A stretch of 64,000 nucleotides of DNA from an uncultured Prevotellaceae bacterium (GCA_900320845.1 ONTS01000006.1:18742-82741), one strand, 5' to 3'. Numbered from the stretch's first letter, positions 18,377 through 27,866 are shown. Translations and numbers: made by a program. The notes: a model not told the origin generated them from the letters alone.

Positions 18377-20485
18377 TCATTCGGTGATTCTCTTCCACCA
18401 CTTGCGCAACAGGGCGTAAGCACTTTCTTCTTCCTGGTGCTGTGGCTCGGTGAATGACATCTGTTCCTTGTCGGTGCCGTACTGGTTGGGGAAAAGTATG
18501 ATGATGTTGGTGCCTTTGAAGTGTCGCTCCAGTTCTTCCGGCAACTGCTCCTGAGCCTTTTTGTACGACACAGCATCCTTTCTCGATGTGACGACAACAA
18601 AGAGATGGTCAGGGTGAATGGATGCCGCCAGGTAGGGTAGCTCGTTCCAGTGTTGCATGATTTCGGTCTCTATGCGTGCCGAGGGATATCTGTTGTTGGC
18701 ATAGGTGCGTATGAGTGAGAGCGACTCCTCTCGTCCACGGAATACTATTTTGCAGTCGAGGTTATCAGCCAGGCACAGCAGGCGTTCCACCCACAGGTAG
18801 AATCCGCGCTCGTATTCAGCCCTGGAGGGTACCGCCACCTGTATCTTTCGCAGGGTATTGAGCGGCTGACGTATGCGTGCAAACATGATTTGTCGTGGCA
18901 GCCCGTTGTACAGGCTCTGTGCAAACTGTCCCCAGAACTTGTGTGAGAGTCCTTTCTTGGTGTGCATCCCCATCACAATCTCGCTGGCGTTGTGTTCCTT
19001 GAAGGCATGTTTGATGCCGTTGGCAATGTTTTCTGCCACTCTCACTTGCGTCTGCAGATGCACGTTTGCCGTCTGCGCCATCTTCTGCATGTGTGTGAGC
19101 AATCGTCGTCCGTCCTCCTGATGCTGTGCACGGTTCACGTCGTCGTACACCACGTTGACAGCCACGATGTCACGATGTCTGTGTGCCTGTCGCATATGCA
19201 GCGCCAGAGAGAGCAGGCGTTCCGACTCGTCCTGGTACTTCATGGGAATGAGCATTGCTCCGTCGTCGCTGTTGTCGTTGTCCTGCCCCTCGTTGCGTTC
19301 GCGGTTGAGCACCAGTTTGCGCACCGAGCGTTGTGTGAGCATGGTGCTGATGATACATGTAAGGAGCACCATCAGTACTACAGCATTGAGCATGGTGCTC
19401 GACACTTGAGGTTGTCCGTCAGCTCCTGTTATCTGCATGCCCACCATGACGATGGCAATGGCTCCTGCAGCGTGTGCCGATGTGAGTCCGAACATCATGT
19501 GTCCTGATGACAGCGGTAGCTTAAACCACAGGCAAGAGAGATAGGCGGCAATGGCTTTGCCAAACGTTCCCACTAGCGTGATGAGCAGTGTGACCCACAA
19601 CACGCCGTCGCCCGAGAAGATAAGGCGGCAGTTGATGAGCATGCCGACGCCGATGAGGAAGAAGGGGATGAAGAGCGTGTTGCCGGTGAACTCTATGCGA
19701 TGCATCAGTGCTGACACCGAGGGGATGTAGCGGCCCATGATGAGACCTGCGAGGAAGGCCCCGAGGATGCCTTCCAGTCCGATGATGTCGGAGAAAAAGG
19801 CGCTGATGAAGAGCATGGCGAGCACAAAGGTGTACTGCATGGCGGCATCGCTGTAGCGTCGGAGAAACCATCGCGTCAGCCGTGGCAGGAAAAATATCAT
19901 CCCGAAGAAGAACGCCATAAGCTTGACGAGGAACAAGAGCCAGAAGATTACGCCTCCGTTGCCAGACATGGTGTTCACGACGCCGGCCAGCACCACGAGC
20001 GAGAAGAACAGTGCCAACATGCTGCTGCCGACCGAGAATCGTACGCTGATGTGGTCGCTCATGCCGAAGCGTTGTATCAACGGGTAGGCAATGAGCGTGT
20101 TACTAGACATGACGCAGCTCAGCAGCAGCGATGGTATGAGCGCAAAGTTCAACACCCACTGCGCCAGCACAAAGGTAAGCACCCATGGTATGGTGAAAGT
20201 GAGGATGCCGAATGCCCAAATCTTTCGCACATCGCGCCTCACTCCCTCGAGATCCATCTCCAGACCGGCGAGGAAGAGGATGTAGTAGAGTCCTACATTG
20301 CCGAAGAGCCGAAAGCTGTCGCTGTGTTCGAGGATGTGAAGTCCGTAGGGGCCGACGAGCACTCCGGAAAGGACCAACCCCACGATGTGCGGTATTCTGA
20401 GTTTTCCCATTACAATAGGTGCGAGCAGAATGATGCAGAGCACAATGAGAAAGATAAGCGTCGGGTCGGTAATAGGGAAAGTCAT
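18377..20485 (-). CDS. CPA2-type cation:proton antiporter with cytoplasmic USP-like tail
   Basis: A 702-residue protein. Residues 1 to about 390 form 12-13 hydrophobic helices of the Kef/NapA monovalent cation:proton antiporter fold (start TLIFLIVLCIILLAPIVMGK, then GLYYILFLAGLEMDLEG and LEGILGAFLAGLIMGR). Residues from about 410 are a soluble tail with two universal-stress-protein-like halves (IVAVNVVYDD...EIVMGMHTKKGLSHKFWG; then KIQVAVPSRAEY...). Such tails are thought to sense nucleotides. It likely exchanges Na+ or K+ for protons at the inner membrane. It is the first gene of the mutS run, 45 nt before lolD. Confidence 0.88.
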   Translation of the reverse strand: MTFPITDPTLIFLIVLCIILLAPIVMGKLRIPHIVGLVLSGVLVGPYGLHILEHSDSFRLFGNVGLYYILFLAGLEMDLEGVRRDVRKIWAFGILTFTIPWVLTFVLAQWVLNFALIPSLLLSCVMSSNTLIAYPLIQRFGMSDHISVRFSVGSSMLALFFSLVVLAGVVNTMSGNGGVIFWLLFLVKLMAFFFGMIFFLPRLTRWFLRRYSDAAMQYTFVLAMLFISAFFSDIIGLEGILGAFLAGLIMGRYIPSVSALMHRIEFTGNTLFIPFFLIGVGMLINCRLIFSGDGVLWVTLLITLVGTFGKAIAAYLSCLWFKLPLSSGHMMFGLTSAHAAGAIAIVMVGMQITGADGQPQVSSTMLNAVVLMVLLTCIISTMLTQRSVRKLVLNRERNEGQDNDNSDDGAMLIPMKYQDESERLLSLALHMRQAHRHRDIVAVNVVYDDVNRAQHQEDGRRLLTHMQKMAQTANVHLQTQVRVAENIANGIKHAFKEHNASEIVMGMHTKKGLSHKFWGQFAQSLYNGLPRQIMFARIRQPLNTLRKIQVAVPSRAEYERGFYLWVERLLCLADNLDCKIVFRGREESLSLIRTYANNRYPSARIETEIMQHWNELPYLAASIHPDHLFVVVTSRKDAVSYKKAQEQLPEELERHFKGTNIIILFPNQYGTDKEQMSFTEPQHQEEESAYALLRKWWKRITE

Positions 20486-20507
20486 AGGGCAAATTGATAA
20501 TGCATTG

Positions 20508-20515
20508 CAAAGGTA
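20508..20515 (-). promoter_or_regulatory. -7 box for the antiporter-lolD-mutS run
   Basis: Minus strand TACCTTTG, 22 nt before the antiporter ATG. No convincing -33 box. Confidence 0.55.
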
Positions 20516-20553
20516 GTAAAAGTTAGTCTATTTTGTCATTTTCTCGCTTCATT

Positions 20554-20585
20554 TTTGCATTATTCTTCGTCTTGCTTTACCTTTG
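20554..20585 (+). promoter_or_regulatory. ruvB promoter
   Basis: TTTG (20554-20557), 20 nt, then TACCTTTG (20578-20585): consensus boxes at ideal spacing, 46 nt before the ruvB ATG. Confidence 0.78.
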
Positions 20586-20631
20586 CTGAACATTCACGTT
20601 CTGTGAGTGGCTCATTCATTTTTCAGCATTC

Positions 20632-21669
20632 ATGGACAACGACTTTAACATACACGACGAGCGTCTCAGCAGCAGTGAACGCGACTTTGAGAACGCCCTT
20701 CGTCCACTTCGTTTCAACGACTTCAGCGGTCAGAAGAAGGTAGTTGAGAACCTTGAGGTGTTTGTGGAAGCTGCCAAATATCGCGGCGAACCACTCGACC
20801 ATACCCTCCTTCACGGTCCTCCCGGACTGGGTAAGACCACCCTTAGCAATATCATTGCCAACGAGTTAGGCGTAGGCTTCAAGGTCACCTCTGGTCCCGT
20901 CTTAGACAAACCGGGCGACTTGGCAGGCATTCTCACCTCGCTGGAGCCCAACGATGTGCTTTTCATCGATGAGATACACCGCATGTCTCCTGTCATCGAG
21001 GAGTATCTGTACTCCGCTATGGAAGACTATCGCATTGATATCATGATAGATAAGGGTCCTTCTGCCCGTAGTATCCAGATTGACCTCAACCCCTTCACGC
21101 TTGTAGGCGCTACCACTCGCAGCGGTCTTCTTACCGCTCCGTTGCGTGCCCGTTTCGGCATCAACATGCATTTGGAGTACTACGACCCCGACACCCTTGC
21201 CCGCATACTCCATCGTTCAGCCGGCATCCTTGGTGTACCCATCGACGATGCTGCCACCCACGAGATAGCACGCCGTTCTCGCGGTACGCCCCGTATTGCC
21301 AACGCCTTGCTGCGTCGTGTGCGCGACTTTGCGCAGGTGAAGGGCAACGGCACGATAGACACCTCGATAGCCAACATCGCCCTGACGGCATTGAACATCG
21401 ACAGCTTCGGTCTTGACGAGATAGACAACAAGCTTCTGCTCACCATCATCGACAAGTTTGGCGGCGGTCCTGTGGGACTGAACACCATTGCCACTGCCGT
21501 TGGCGAGGACAGCGGCACGCTGGAGGAGGTGTACGAGCCCTATCTGATTATGGAAGGCTTCATCAAGCGCACCCCCCGCGGCAGAGTTGCTACCGAGTTT
21601 GCCTACCGGCATCTTGGCAGAGAGATGCACTCACTACACCGTCAGGAGCCAGGGTTGTTTGACGACTGA
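20632..21669 (+). CDS. ruvB: Holliday junction branch migration ATPase RuvB
   Basis: A 345-residue AAA+ motor that drives branch migration with RuvA. The N-terminus has [19 protein letters not shown], Walker [13 protein letters not shown], Walker [12 protein letters not shown], the sensor segment [18 protein letters not shown], sensor-2 [14 protein letters not shown], and a C-terminal winged-helix domain ([34 protein letters not shown]). Length and start are standard. coaD follows 66 nt later. Confidence 0.97.
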   Translation: MDNDFNIHDERLSSSERDFENALRPLRFNDFSGQKKVVENLEVFVEAAKYRGEPLDHTLLHGPPGLGKTTLSNIIANELGVGFKVTSGPVLDKPGDLAGILTSLEPNDVLFIDEIHRMSPVIEEYLYSAMEDYRIDIMIDKGPSARSIQIDLNPFTLVGATTRSGLLTAPLRARFGINMHLEYYDPDTLARILHRSAGILGVPIDDAATHEIARRSRGTPRIANALLRRVRDFAQVKGNGTIDTSIANIALTALNIDSFGLDEIDNKLLLTIIDKFGGGPVGLNTIATAVGEDSGTLEEVYEPYLIMEGFIKRTPRGRVATEFAYRHLGREMHSLHRQEPGLFDD

Positions 21670-21735
21670 CGAAAGCGATAGACTTTCCCTTGCCACCACA
21701 ATAAAGACATCTTTACAATTCCCATCTTTTACCTT

Positions 21736-22197
21736 ATGAGAACAGCAGTATTCACCGGCAGTTTCAATCCTTTCACCCTCGGTCATGCCGACATTGTGCG
21801 TCGTGCGTTGTCCTTTTCCGACCGCATCATCATCGGTGTGGTGGGCGACAATGTGCACAAAGCCCTCACCCCGGCAGCCGAGCGCTGTGCCGCCATAGCC
21901 CGCCTCTATGACGACGAGCCCCGTGTGGAGGTACGCATATACAACGGTCTGGCTGTCGACTTTGCACATGAGGTACATGCCGACGCCATCATCAAGGGTG
22001 TGCGGTCAGTGAAAGACTTTGAGTATGAGCGCGAACAGGCAGAAGCCAACCGCCATATTGGTGATGGTATAGAGACCATCCTGCTGCCTGCCGACCCAAG
22101 CCTGGCATACATCTCCTCGTCGTTGGTAAGGGAGTTGCAGCACTTCGGGCGCGACGTGAGCGACCTGCTGCCAGCGTCGGGCGAAAAGAACGAGTGA
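21736..22197 (+). CDS. coaD: Pantetheine-phosphate adenylyltransferase
   Basis: A 153-residue nucleotidyltransferase of the fourth step of coenzyme A synthesis (4'-phosphopantetheine plus ATP to dephospho-CoA). The HxGH-type motif appears as FNPFTLGHADI, with the conserved leading GSF at residues 8-10. GVRSVKDFEYEREQAEANR and the ATP-binding ISSSLVRE are present. Length is normal (about 155-165). The gene lies downstream of ruvB and ends before a repeat/palindrome that separates it from the convergent methyltransferase. Confidence 0.95.
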   Translation: MRTAVFTGSFNPFTLGHADIVRRALSFSDRIIIGVVGDNVHKALTPAAERCAAIARLYDDEPRVEVRIYNGLAVDFAHEVHADAIIKGVRSVKDFEYEREQAEANRHIGDGIETILLPADPSLAYISSSLVRELQHFGRDVSDLLPASGEKNE

Positions 22198-22215
22198 GGA
22201 TGAGGGATGATGAAA

Positions 22216-22278
22216 AAGCAAAATCAATGATATTGGTAAGCAAAATCAGTGATATTGGTTAGCAATATCACTGATTTT
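22216..22278. repeat. 22-bp direct repeat running into a perfect 16-bp palindrome
   Basis: Two tandem 22-mers (22216-22237 and 22238-22259; AAGCAAAATCA/GTGATATTGGT type, one A/G difference) are followed by an inverted copy. AAAATCAGTGATATTG (22242-22257) pairs perfectly with CAATATCACTGATTTT (22263-22278) across a 5-base loop. It sits between the convergent ends of coaD and the methyltransferase and could end transcription in both directions. Confidence 0.75.
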
Positions 22279-22344
22279 ATATTGTTAGGGTACCTTATTT
22301 ATAGTATGTCTATGTCCGTGTCGGCATTGCGATGGTCGTTACCG

Positions 22345-23670
22345 CTACGCCTTTCGTGCCACGATGACGATGTGGTCGTTGTTAGCCAACGTCGTTCCGA
22401 AGATGTAGATGTCGCCTCCGTCGTTGACCCCCATCCGCTGTTGCAGCTCGTTGGCCGTCATGGGGAAGTGTCTCACCGCCACATTGGCCTGCTGTATACA
22501 CTGTAAGGCTCGTCGCAAAGTCTTTCGGTTGGTAGGCAGTACGTTCTCGATGACAAATCGTCTGCCGACGAAATGGGGTATATCATGGTCGGCAACAAAA
22601 AGGTGGCTCATGGTGGCGAGGGAAGTAATGCTGTAATGTTGAGCCACTTCGTCGTAGCATCCCGCCTTCATGACCGAGGCATTAGGCTCGTAGAGGAATA
22701 CCTTTTGCGTCTGGCATGCTTGTGCAAAAGCCTCCAATGACGCTATGAGGGGTAGTGGGGCGGAAGGCGTTGGGGGTTGCTTTTCGTCGGGAGTATAAAC
22801 AAAATGTTGTTCGTCGTTGATGGTATGTATCGTGAGCGGTTGCTGTGAGTGGGGTAGGAGTACTACGAGGAGCTCTTTGCACTCGTTTTTTGTGCTTATG
22901 ATGTGCACCTGCTTGGTTGCGGGTAGTCTGTTTACGGCGTCGTGCCAGTCGACCATTGGCGACAGTTTTATGATGCTGCATGGTGCGAGTGCGCACAATT
23001 CGTCGTGCAGTTGCTCCACATCGGGAGTGCATTGTGCGATGTCGTAAGTGCGTTGTCCGTGGTCGTCGCGTCGTGACGGGTCTATCATGAGCATCACGCT
23101 GTGTCCCTGCTGCTGTGCCTCCCGGCTCACCTGTCGCAGCACTTCCATGCCATCGTCATGGTGGATGACGGCGTTGTCGACGCCGAGCAGAGGGAAGTTG
23201 TGGCGTGCCAAGGCACAGAGGGTGTCGTCGGTGTCGGCATAATGCGCCGTCATGGTGGGCAGACTGTTGTCGGCTTGCAGGGCAGTGACAATGTTGACGA
23301 AGTCGACACCGAATCCTCCTGTAGCATCAACGAGTTGAAGATGAGTCGTATTGTTGAGTGCGGTATGTGCCAAGTTCGTAAACAGCTCTGCCTTATAGCG
23401 TGCCGTAGTCTCGCTGGAACTCTGTTCCACATTGAGTCGTGGCGGGAAGAGAAGTTGCCGCTGCGCCGCCCATGTAGGCAGTTTGTTGCGTGCCTGCTGC
23501 CGACCGGCTATCTGCGTGAGACAAAAGGAGAGGTCGATATCCTTACGTTGTGCCTGTTGCAGTGCCAAAGCGCCCACATCATCGGCGGCATGTTGCTCGA
23601 TGAAGCGGGCGTTGGCATCATTGGCGATGGCACGGAGGATGTCGTTGTGCGGCATCATGGCATCTGGCAT
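22345..23670 (-). CDS. Class I SAM-dependent methyltransferase with THUMP-like domain
   Basis: A 441-residue protein. A helical N-terminal part (1 to about 85) precedes a Rossmann methyltransferase core with motif I LVDATGGFGVDFVNI (about 112-126) and a DPPY-like catalytic motif MLMIDPSRRDD. The C-terminal part (YEPNASVMKAG; HFPMTANELQQRM; GGDIYIFGTTL) resembles the THUMP-like domain of Bacteroidota methyltransferases. It is probably an RNA methyltransferase; the target is unknown. The minus-strand start is ambiguous: GTG 23676, ATG 23670 or ATG 23658/23655; I took 23670. It is 26 nt after the lipoprotein gene and likely co-transcribed. Confidence 0.78.
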   Translation of the reverse strand: MPDAMMPHNDILRAIANDANARFIEQHAADDVGALALQQAQRKDIDLSFCLTQIAGRQQARNKLPTWAAQRQLLFPPRLNVEQSSSETTARYKAELFTNLAHTALNNTTHLQLVDATGGFGVDFVNIVTALQADNSLPTMTAHYADTDDTLCALARHNFPLLGVDNAVIHHDDGMEVLRQVSREAQQQGHSVMLMIDPSRRDDHGQRTYDIAQCTPDVEQLHDELCALAPCSIIKLSPMVDWHDAVNRLPATKQVHIISTKNECKELLVVLLPHSQQPLTIHTINDEQHFVYTPDEKQPPTPSAPLPLIASLEAFAQACQTQKVFLYEPNASVMKAGCYDEVAQHYSITSLATMSHLFVADHDIPHFVGRRFVIENVLPTNRKTLRRALQCIQQANVAVRHFPMTANELQQRMGVNDGGDIYIFGTTLANNDHIVIVARKA

Positions 23671-23696
23671 CGGCACAAAGCAGAATGCAATGGCAT

Positions 23697-24197
23697 TCAG
23701 CGGGGCTCATCAGAAGGGAGCACGCGTGAGAATGTGAACTCTACATCAGCTTTTCCCACAATATAGTCGTCTTTGTAGAAGTCTGCGTCTTTAAGCTTTA
23801 TTCGCAGTGTGGTGTCGTCGAGCTGTCTGATGGTAAACGTATTGCTCTCCGTCTCGCCGTCGGTGTCTACCTCCGTTATGCGGAGTTTGCTGCCACTGAG
23901 TTGCCATGAACCTGTCGTCTCCTGCTCAAATGCTTTCGTCTCTGTATCGTAGCTATAGGAGACCATCTGGCCATCGTTGGAGAAGTAGAGACGAGCGAAC
24001 ATTTCCATTCCAGGTTCTACATCATCGCTGTAGGTTTGGCCTTTGTATGAGATAGCAAAATGGCGCAGGTCCCAATAGCCAGCAAGCAGCTCTTGGTCAA
24101 AGATTTCTTCCTTGTTGTCGTCGCCACAGGCTGTAAACGAAACGGCAGTGAACATCAGAGCCACGAGACTCAATAGTGAAATGAAATGTTTTTTCAT
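23697..24197 (-). CDS. Lipocalin-like small lipoprotein
   Basis: A 166-residue lipoprotein: signal and lipobox FTACGDDN (cysteine near 24), then a beta-rich domain opening with LLAGYWDLRHFAISYKG and containing TGSWQLSGSKLRIT and LDDTTLRIKLKD. That is the pattern of lipocalin-like domains common in Bacteroidota lipoproteins. No catalytic residues are visible. It is first in a minus-strand pair with the methyltransferase and divergent from ychF. Function unknown. Confidence 0.65.
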   Translation of the reverse strand: MKKHFISLLSLVALMFTAVSFTACGDDNKEEIFDQELLAGYWDLRHFAISYKGQTYSDDVEPGMEMFARLYFSNDGQMVSYSYDTETKAFEQETTGSWQLSGSKLRITEVDTDGETESNTFTIRQLDDTTLRIKLKDADFYKDDYIVGKADVEFTFSRVLPSDEPR

Positions 24198-24248
24198 GAT
24201 TGCGTTTGTGATTGTGATTGTTAGGATTGTTTAATAGAATTGTCGCTG

Positions 24249-24256
24249 CAAAGATA
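24249..24256 (-). promoter_or_regulatory. -7 box of the lipocalin-like lipoprotein gene
   Basis: Minus strand TATCTTTG, 51 nt before the ATG at 24197. No -33 box at the usual spacing. Confidence 0.5.
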
Positions 24257-24310
24257 GGTAAAGAAGTGTTATTTTAATCTGCAATGTTCTCAATATTTGT
24301 ATTATTGGCT

Positions 24311-24318
24311 TACCTTTG
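24311..24318 (+). promoter_or_regulatory. -7 box upstream of ychF
   Basis: TACCTTTG, 90 nt before the chosen ATG at 24409. This placement argues against the upstream in-frame start at 24316, which overlaps the box. Confidence 0.55.
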
Positions 24319-24408
24319 CAGGACCCAATGAGAGCGACATCGGCAGCATGCGGTGGTTGTCTCTCAGCAATTGAATGTAATACCTTTAAGCACACCTCCT
24401 ATTTATAT

Positions 24409-25509
24409 ATGGCACTGAAATGCGGCATTGTGGGACTGCCCAACGTGGGCAAGTCAACCCTGTTCAACTGTCTGACAAGCGCCAAGGCGCAGGCAGCCAA
24501 CTTCCCCTTCTGTACGATAGAGCCCAACGTGGGCATGATAACCGTTCCCGACGAGCGTCTTGGTAAACTCGCCGAGCTGGTGCATCCGGGGCGGATTGTT
24601 CCTGCCACTTGCGAGATTGTGGACATCGCCGGACTGGTAAAAGGTGCCTCAAAGGGCGAAGGACTGGGCAATAAGTTTCTCGGTAACATACGCGAGACCG
24701 ATGCCATCATCCACGTGTTGCGCTGCTTTGACGATGCCAACGTGGTGCATGTGGACGGCAGTGTGGACCCCGTGCGCGACAAGGAGATAATTGACACTGA
24801 GTTGCAGCTGAAGGACCTGGAGACCATTGAGAGCCGCATACAGAAGACACAGAAGACTGCTGCCGCCGGAAACAAGGACGCCAAGACCGAGTTGAGCGTG
24901 CTGACAGCCTATAAGGAGGTGCTGGAGCAGGGCAAGAACGCCCGCACGGTGACCTTCGACAGCCGCGAGGAGCAAGACGCAGCCCACAACCTTTTCCTGC
25001 TTACAGCTAAACCCGTGCTCTACGTATGCAACGTTGACGAGAGCGCAGCCAAGGAAGGCAACGCCTATTCGCGAAAGATAGAGCAGCTGGCAGCTGACGA
25101 AGGTGCCGAGATGATGCTCATTGCCGCCAAAACAGAGGAAGACATTGCCGAGCTGGAGTCGTACGAAGACAAGCAAATGTTCCTTGACGAGCTCGGATTG
25201 AGCGAGAGCGGTGTAGACCGTCTGATAAAGAAAGCCTACTCGCTGCTCAACCTTCAGACCTTCATCACTGCCGGCGAGATGGAAGTAAAGGCCTGGACCT
25301 TCCACAAAGGTTGGAAAGCTCCGCAGTGTGCGGGCGTCATTCACACTGACTTTGAGAAAGGATTCATCCGTGCCGAGGTCATAAAATATGCCGACTACAT
25401 AGAATATGGCTCGGAAGCTGCCGTGAAAGAAGCCGGAAAACTGAGCGTGGAAGGCAAAGAGTACGAAGTGCAGGACGGCGACATCATGCACTTCCGCTTC
25501 AATGTGTGA
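24409..25509 (+). CDS. ychF: Ribosome-binding ATPase YchF (Obg-like)
   Basis: A 366-residue P-loop protein of the OLA1/YchF group, a universally conserved ribosome-associated ATPase linked to stress responses. G1 is GLPNVGKSTLFN (residues 8-19), G3 DIAGLVKGASKGEGLGNKFL; the usual NKxD is replaced by NVDE, normal for this family and the reason it prefers ATP. A coiled-coil insert (about 130-170) and a C-terminal TGS domain (QTFITAGEMEVKAW) follow. I chose the ATG at 24409 because the protein then begins MALKCGIVGLPNVGKST like its family. It heads a run with dapB, lepB and wbqC. Confidence 0.96.
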   Translation: MALKCGIVGLPNVGKSTLFNCLTSAKAQAANFPFCTIEPNVGMITVPDERLGKLAELVHPGRIVPATCEIVDIAGLVKGASKGEGLGNKFLGNIRETDAIIHVLRCFDDANVVHVDGSVDPVRDKEIIDTELQLKDLETIESRIQKTQKTAAAGNKDAKTELSVLTAYKEVLEQGKNARTVTFDSREEQDAAHNLFLLTAKPVLYVCNVDESAAKEGNAYSRKIEQLAADEGAEMMLIAAKTEEDIAELESYEDKQMFLDELGLSESGVDRLIKKAYSLLNLQTFITAGEMEVKAWTFHKGWKAPQCAGVIHTDFEKGFIRAEVIKYADYIEYGSEAAVKEAGKLSVEGKEYEVQDGDIMHFRFNV

Positions 25510-25577
25510 CGACTCGCGCCACGCACACAGCCCCACAACGGGCAGACACATCCCCATAGACGAAACAACAAAGAGAT

Positions 25578-26306
25578 ATGAAGATAGCAATTATAGGCTA
25601 CGGTCGCATGGGTCACATGATAGAACAGATGGCTATAGAGCGCGGTCACACGGTGAGTGCCACCATCGACGTGGACAACATGGCTGACATGGAGGGCGAC
25701 GGTTTCAGGACTGCCGATGTGGTGATAGAGTTTACCCATCCGCTTTCTGCCTACGACAATGTGCGTCGTTGCTTTGCAGCGGGCAAGAAGGTCGTTTGTG
25801 GCACAACAGGTTGGATACACGAGCACGAAGAAGAGATGCGCCGCGCTTGCTCTGAGGGGCATACGCTGCTGTGGGCAAGCAACTTCAGCATCGGCATGGC
25901 ACTCTTTGACCATGTGAGCCGTCAGCTGGCGCACCTGATGAATGGTATGCCTCAGTATGACATCAGCCTTGACGAGAGCCACCACATACACAAAGCCGAC
26001 GCTCCGAGCGGCACAGCTATCACGCTGGCAGAGCACATCATCGACGCCGTGGAGCGCAAAACGCGTTGGCAACTGGCAGGCAACGCATCAGTAGACAGCC
26101 CCGAGGTGCTGCCGATCTCTTCCATCCGCCGCAGCGAAACGCCGGGAACCCACTCCATACACTACGACAGCGACATAGACAGCATAACCATTACCCACAC
26201 TGCTCACTCACGCAAAGGACTGGCTTTGGGCGCCGTCATCGCTGCTGAATACGTACACACACATCAAGGTTGGCTCACCATAGACGATGTAGTAAGCCAA
26301 CAGTAA
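25578..26306 (+). CDS. dapB: 4-hydroxy-tetrahydrodipicolinate reductase
   Basis: A 242-residue enzyme of the diaminopimelate/lysine pathway. N-terminal nucleotide motif IGYGRMGHMIEQ, then CGTTGW, and the catalytic/substrate segment ESHHIHKADAPSGTA. It is shorter than E. coli DapB (about 270) because the N-terminal domain lacks several elements, the usual Bacteroidota form. It supplies meso-DAP for peptidoglycan and lysine. It lies 68 nt after ychF and 22 nt before lepB. Confidence 0.95.
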   Translation: MKIAIIGYGRMGHMIEQMAIERGHTVSATIDVDNMADMEGDGFRTADVVIEFTHPLSAYDNVRRCFAAGKKVVCGTTGWIHEHEEEMRRACSEGHTLLWASNFSIGMALFDHVSRQLAHLMNGMPQYDISLDESHHIHKADAPSGTAITLAEHIIDAVERKTRWQLAGNASVDSPEVLPISSIRRSETPGTHSIHYDSDIDSITITHTAHSRKGLALGAVIAAEYVHTHQGWLTIDDVVSQQ

Positions 26307-26328
26307 ACCATCAGAAAACACCATCATC

Positions 26329-27780
26329 ATGATAGACAAAGAAAAAGCCAAACTTAACATGAAGCGGCAATGGATAAAGTTTGCCATCGTTACAGCTCTG
26401 TACCTTCTCTTCCTCATTTGGGTGAAGAGCTGGTTGGGTCTCATTGTAGTACCCTTCATCTACGATGCATACATCTCCAAAAAGATACGTTGGCAGTGGT
26501 GGCGCGACAGCGAGAAGCCCATACGCGTGCTGATGAGCTGGGTGGACGCCCTGATTTTTGCCCTTGTGGCGGTGTACTTCATCAACATATTCTTCTTCCA
26601 GAACTACGTCATCCCCTCATCTTCGCTTGAGAAGTCGCTTCTTCGAGGCGATTATCTGTTCGTTTCGAAGCTGAGCTATGGTCCTCGCATCCCGATGACG
26701 CCTTTGACCATGCCTCTGACGCAGCACACCCTGCCCATAGTGAACAGCAAGTCGTATATCAGCTGGCCGCAATGGGACTACCGTCGCGTGAAGGGTCTGG
26801 GACATGTAGAGCTCAACGACATCGTGGTGTTCAACGTACCGTCGGGCGATACGGTGATGAAAGCCGACCAATACCAGGCTCAGGACTTCTATCAGACCTG
26901 CTATGCCTACGCCAATCAAAACTACGGCAAGCCCGATAGTCTCGTAGCTGTCCTCAACCCGCAGCAGCAATGGGACTACTACCATAGCCTGCTGGCAACG
27001 GGTAGCGTTATGATAAAGCAGAATGAAGGCGAGTTTGGCAAACTGCTGTGGCGTCCTGTCGACCGTCGGGAAAATTATGTAAAACGCTGTGTCGGACTTC
27101 CTGGCCAAAAACTGGAGATAAGAAACCAACGCGTGTACTTAGACGGAAAGATGAACAAAGAACCCGACAATGTGCAGTACACCTATTGGGTGAAGTTGCA
27201 GCCGGGAGTGGTGTTCTCCGACAACGACATGGTGGAGATGGACATTAGCGTGGAGGACTATAATGCCTTCAATCAGAACGGATTTCTGTCGCTAACCAAC
27301 CGCGCATACAACATGTTGCGCCAGCGTAAAGACCTGGTGCAGAGCATTCAGCCCGTAAGCGACAAAGAGTTTGCCGACAACAGTAAGCTATATCCCCTCA
27401 CAGGATACCACCATTGGACGCGAGACAACTATGGTCCTGTGGTGATACCGAAGAAAGGGATGACCATCAAGCTTGACATGAAGAATATTGCAGTGTACGA
27501 GCGTCCTATCCGCATCTATGAAAAGAACAAACTGGAAGTGCGTGGCGGCAAGATATATATCAATGACAAGCCAGCGACGCAGTATACCTTCAAGATGGAC
27601 TACTATTGGATGATGGGTGACAACCGTCACAACTCGCTCGATTCACGCTACTGGGGTTTTGTGCCCGAAGACCACATCGTGGGTAAGCCCATCATGATAT
27701 GGCTGTCGGTAAATCCGGAGAATGTTGGTCCCAAAATACGTTGGAACCGTATGTTCCGCTGGGTGGACAACATTAAGTAA
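26329..27780 (+). CDS. lepB: Signal peptidase I
   Basis: A 483-residue inner-membrane serine protease that removes signal peptides. Three hydrophobic segments lie in residues 15-90, the last (DALIFALVAVYFINIFFF) just before the catalytic box. Box B is IPSSSLEKSLLRGDYLF (about 94-110), where the residue after the catalytic serine is Leu rather than the usual Met. The catalytic lysine is in NYVKRCVGLPGQ (about residue 251) and box E is MGDNRHNSLDSRYWG. The distance between Ser and Lys is far longer than in E. coli, as in other Bacteroidota enzymes. Encoded between dapB and wbqC. Confidence 0.93.
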   Translation: MIDKEKAKLNMKRQWIKFAIVTALYLLFLIWVKSWLGLIVVPFIYDAYISKKIRWQWWRDSEKPIRVLMSWVDALIFALVAVYFINIFFFQNYVIPSSSLEKSLLRGDYLFVSKLSYGPRIPMTPLTMPLTQHTLPIVNSKSYISWPQWDYRRVKGLGHVELNDIVVFNVPSGDTVMKADQYQAQDFYQTCYAYANQNYGKPDSLVAVLNPQQQWDYYHSLLATGSVMIKQNEGEFGKLLWRPVDRRENYVKRCVGLPGQKLEIRNQRVYLDGKMNKEPDNVQYTYWVKLQPGVVFSDNDMVEMDISVEDYNAFNQNGFLSLTNRAYNMLRQRKDLVQSIQPVSDKEFADNSKLYPLTGYHHWTRDNYGPVVIPKKGMTIKLDMKNIAVYERPIRIYEKNKLEVRGGKIYINDKPATQYTFKMDYYWMMGDNRHNSLDSRYWGFVPEDHIVGKPIMIWLSVNPENVGPKIRWNRMFRWVDNIK

Positions 27781-27866
27781 GGGAACGTTGTCAGCGAAGT
27801 TTCCGCCCTAAATTGCGCCCCGTTCCGACAGTGTTTCACCCGTTGTCCGCAGCTTATTCTTCAGCC

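Noticed and set aside
22216-22278. CRISPR array
   Set aside because: Only two adjacent direct repeats with no spacers and no cas genes.
24316-24408. Upstream extension of ychF
   Set aside because: It overlaps the -7 box and adds residues before the conserved family start.
25030-25060. NVDE in place of NKxD in YchF as an unusual feature
   Set aside because: This substitution is typical of the YchF/OLA1 family and accounts for its ATP preference.
24649-25590. 313-codon minus-strand frame opposite ychF
   Set aside because: Antisense shadow of a clearly conserved gene; no domain, and its composition follows the ychF codons.
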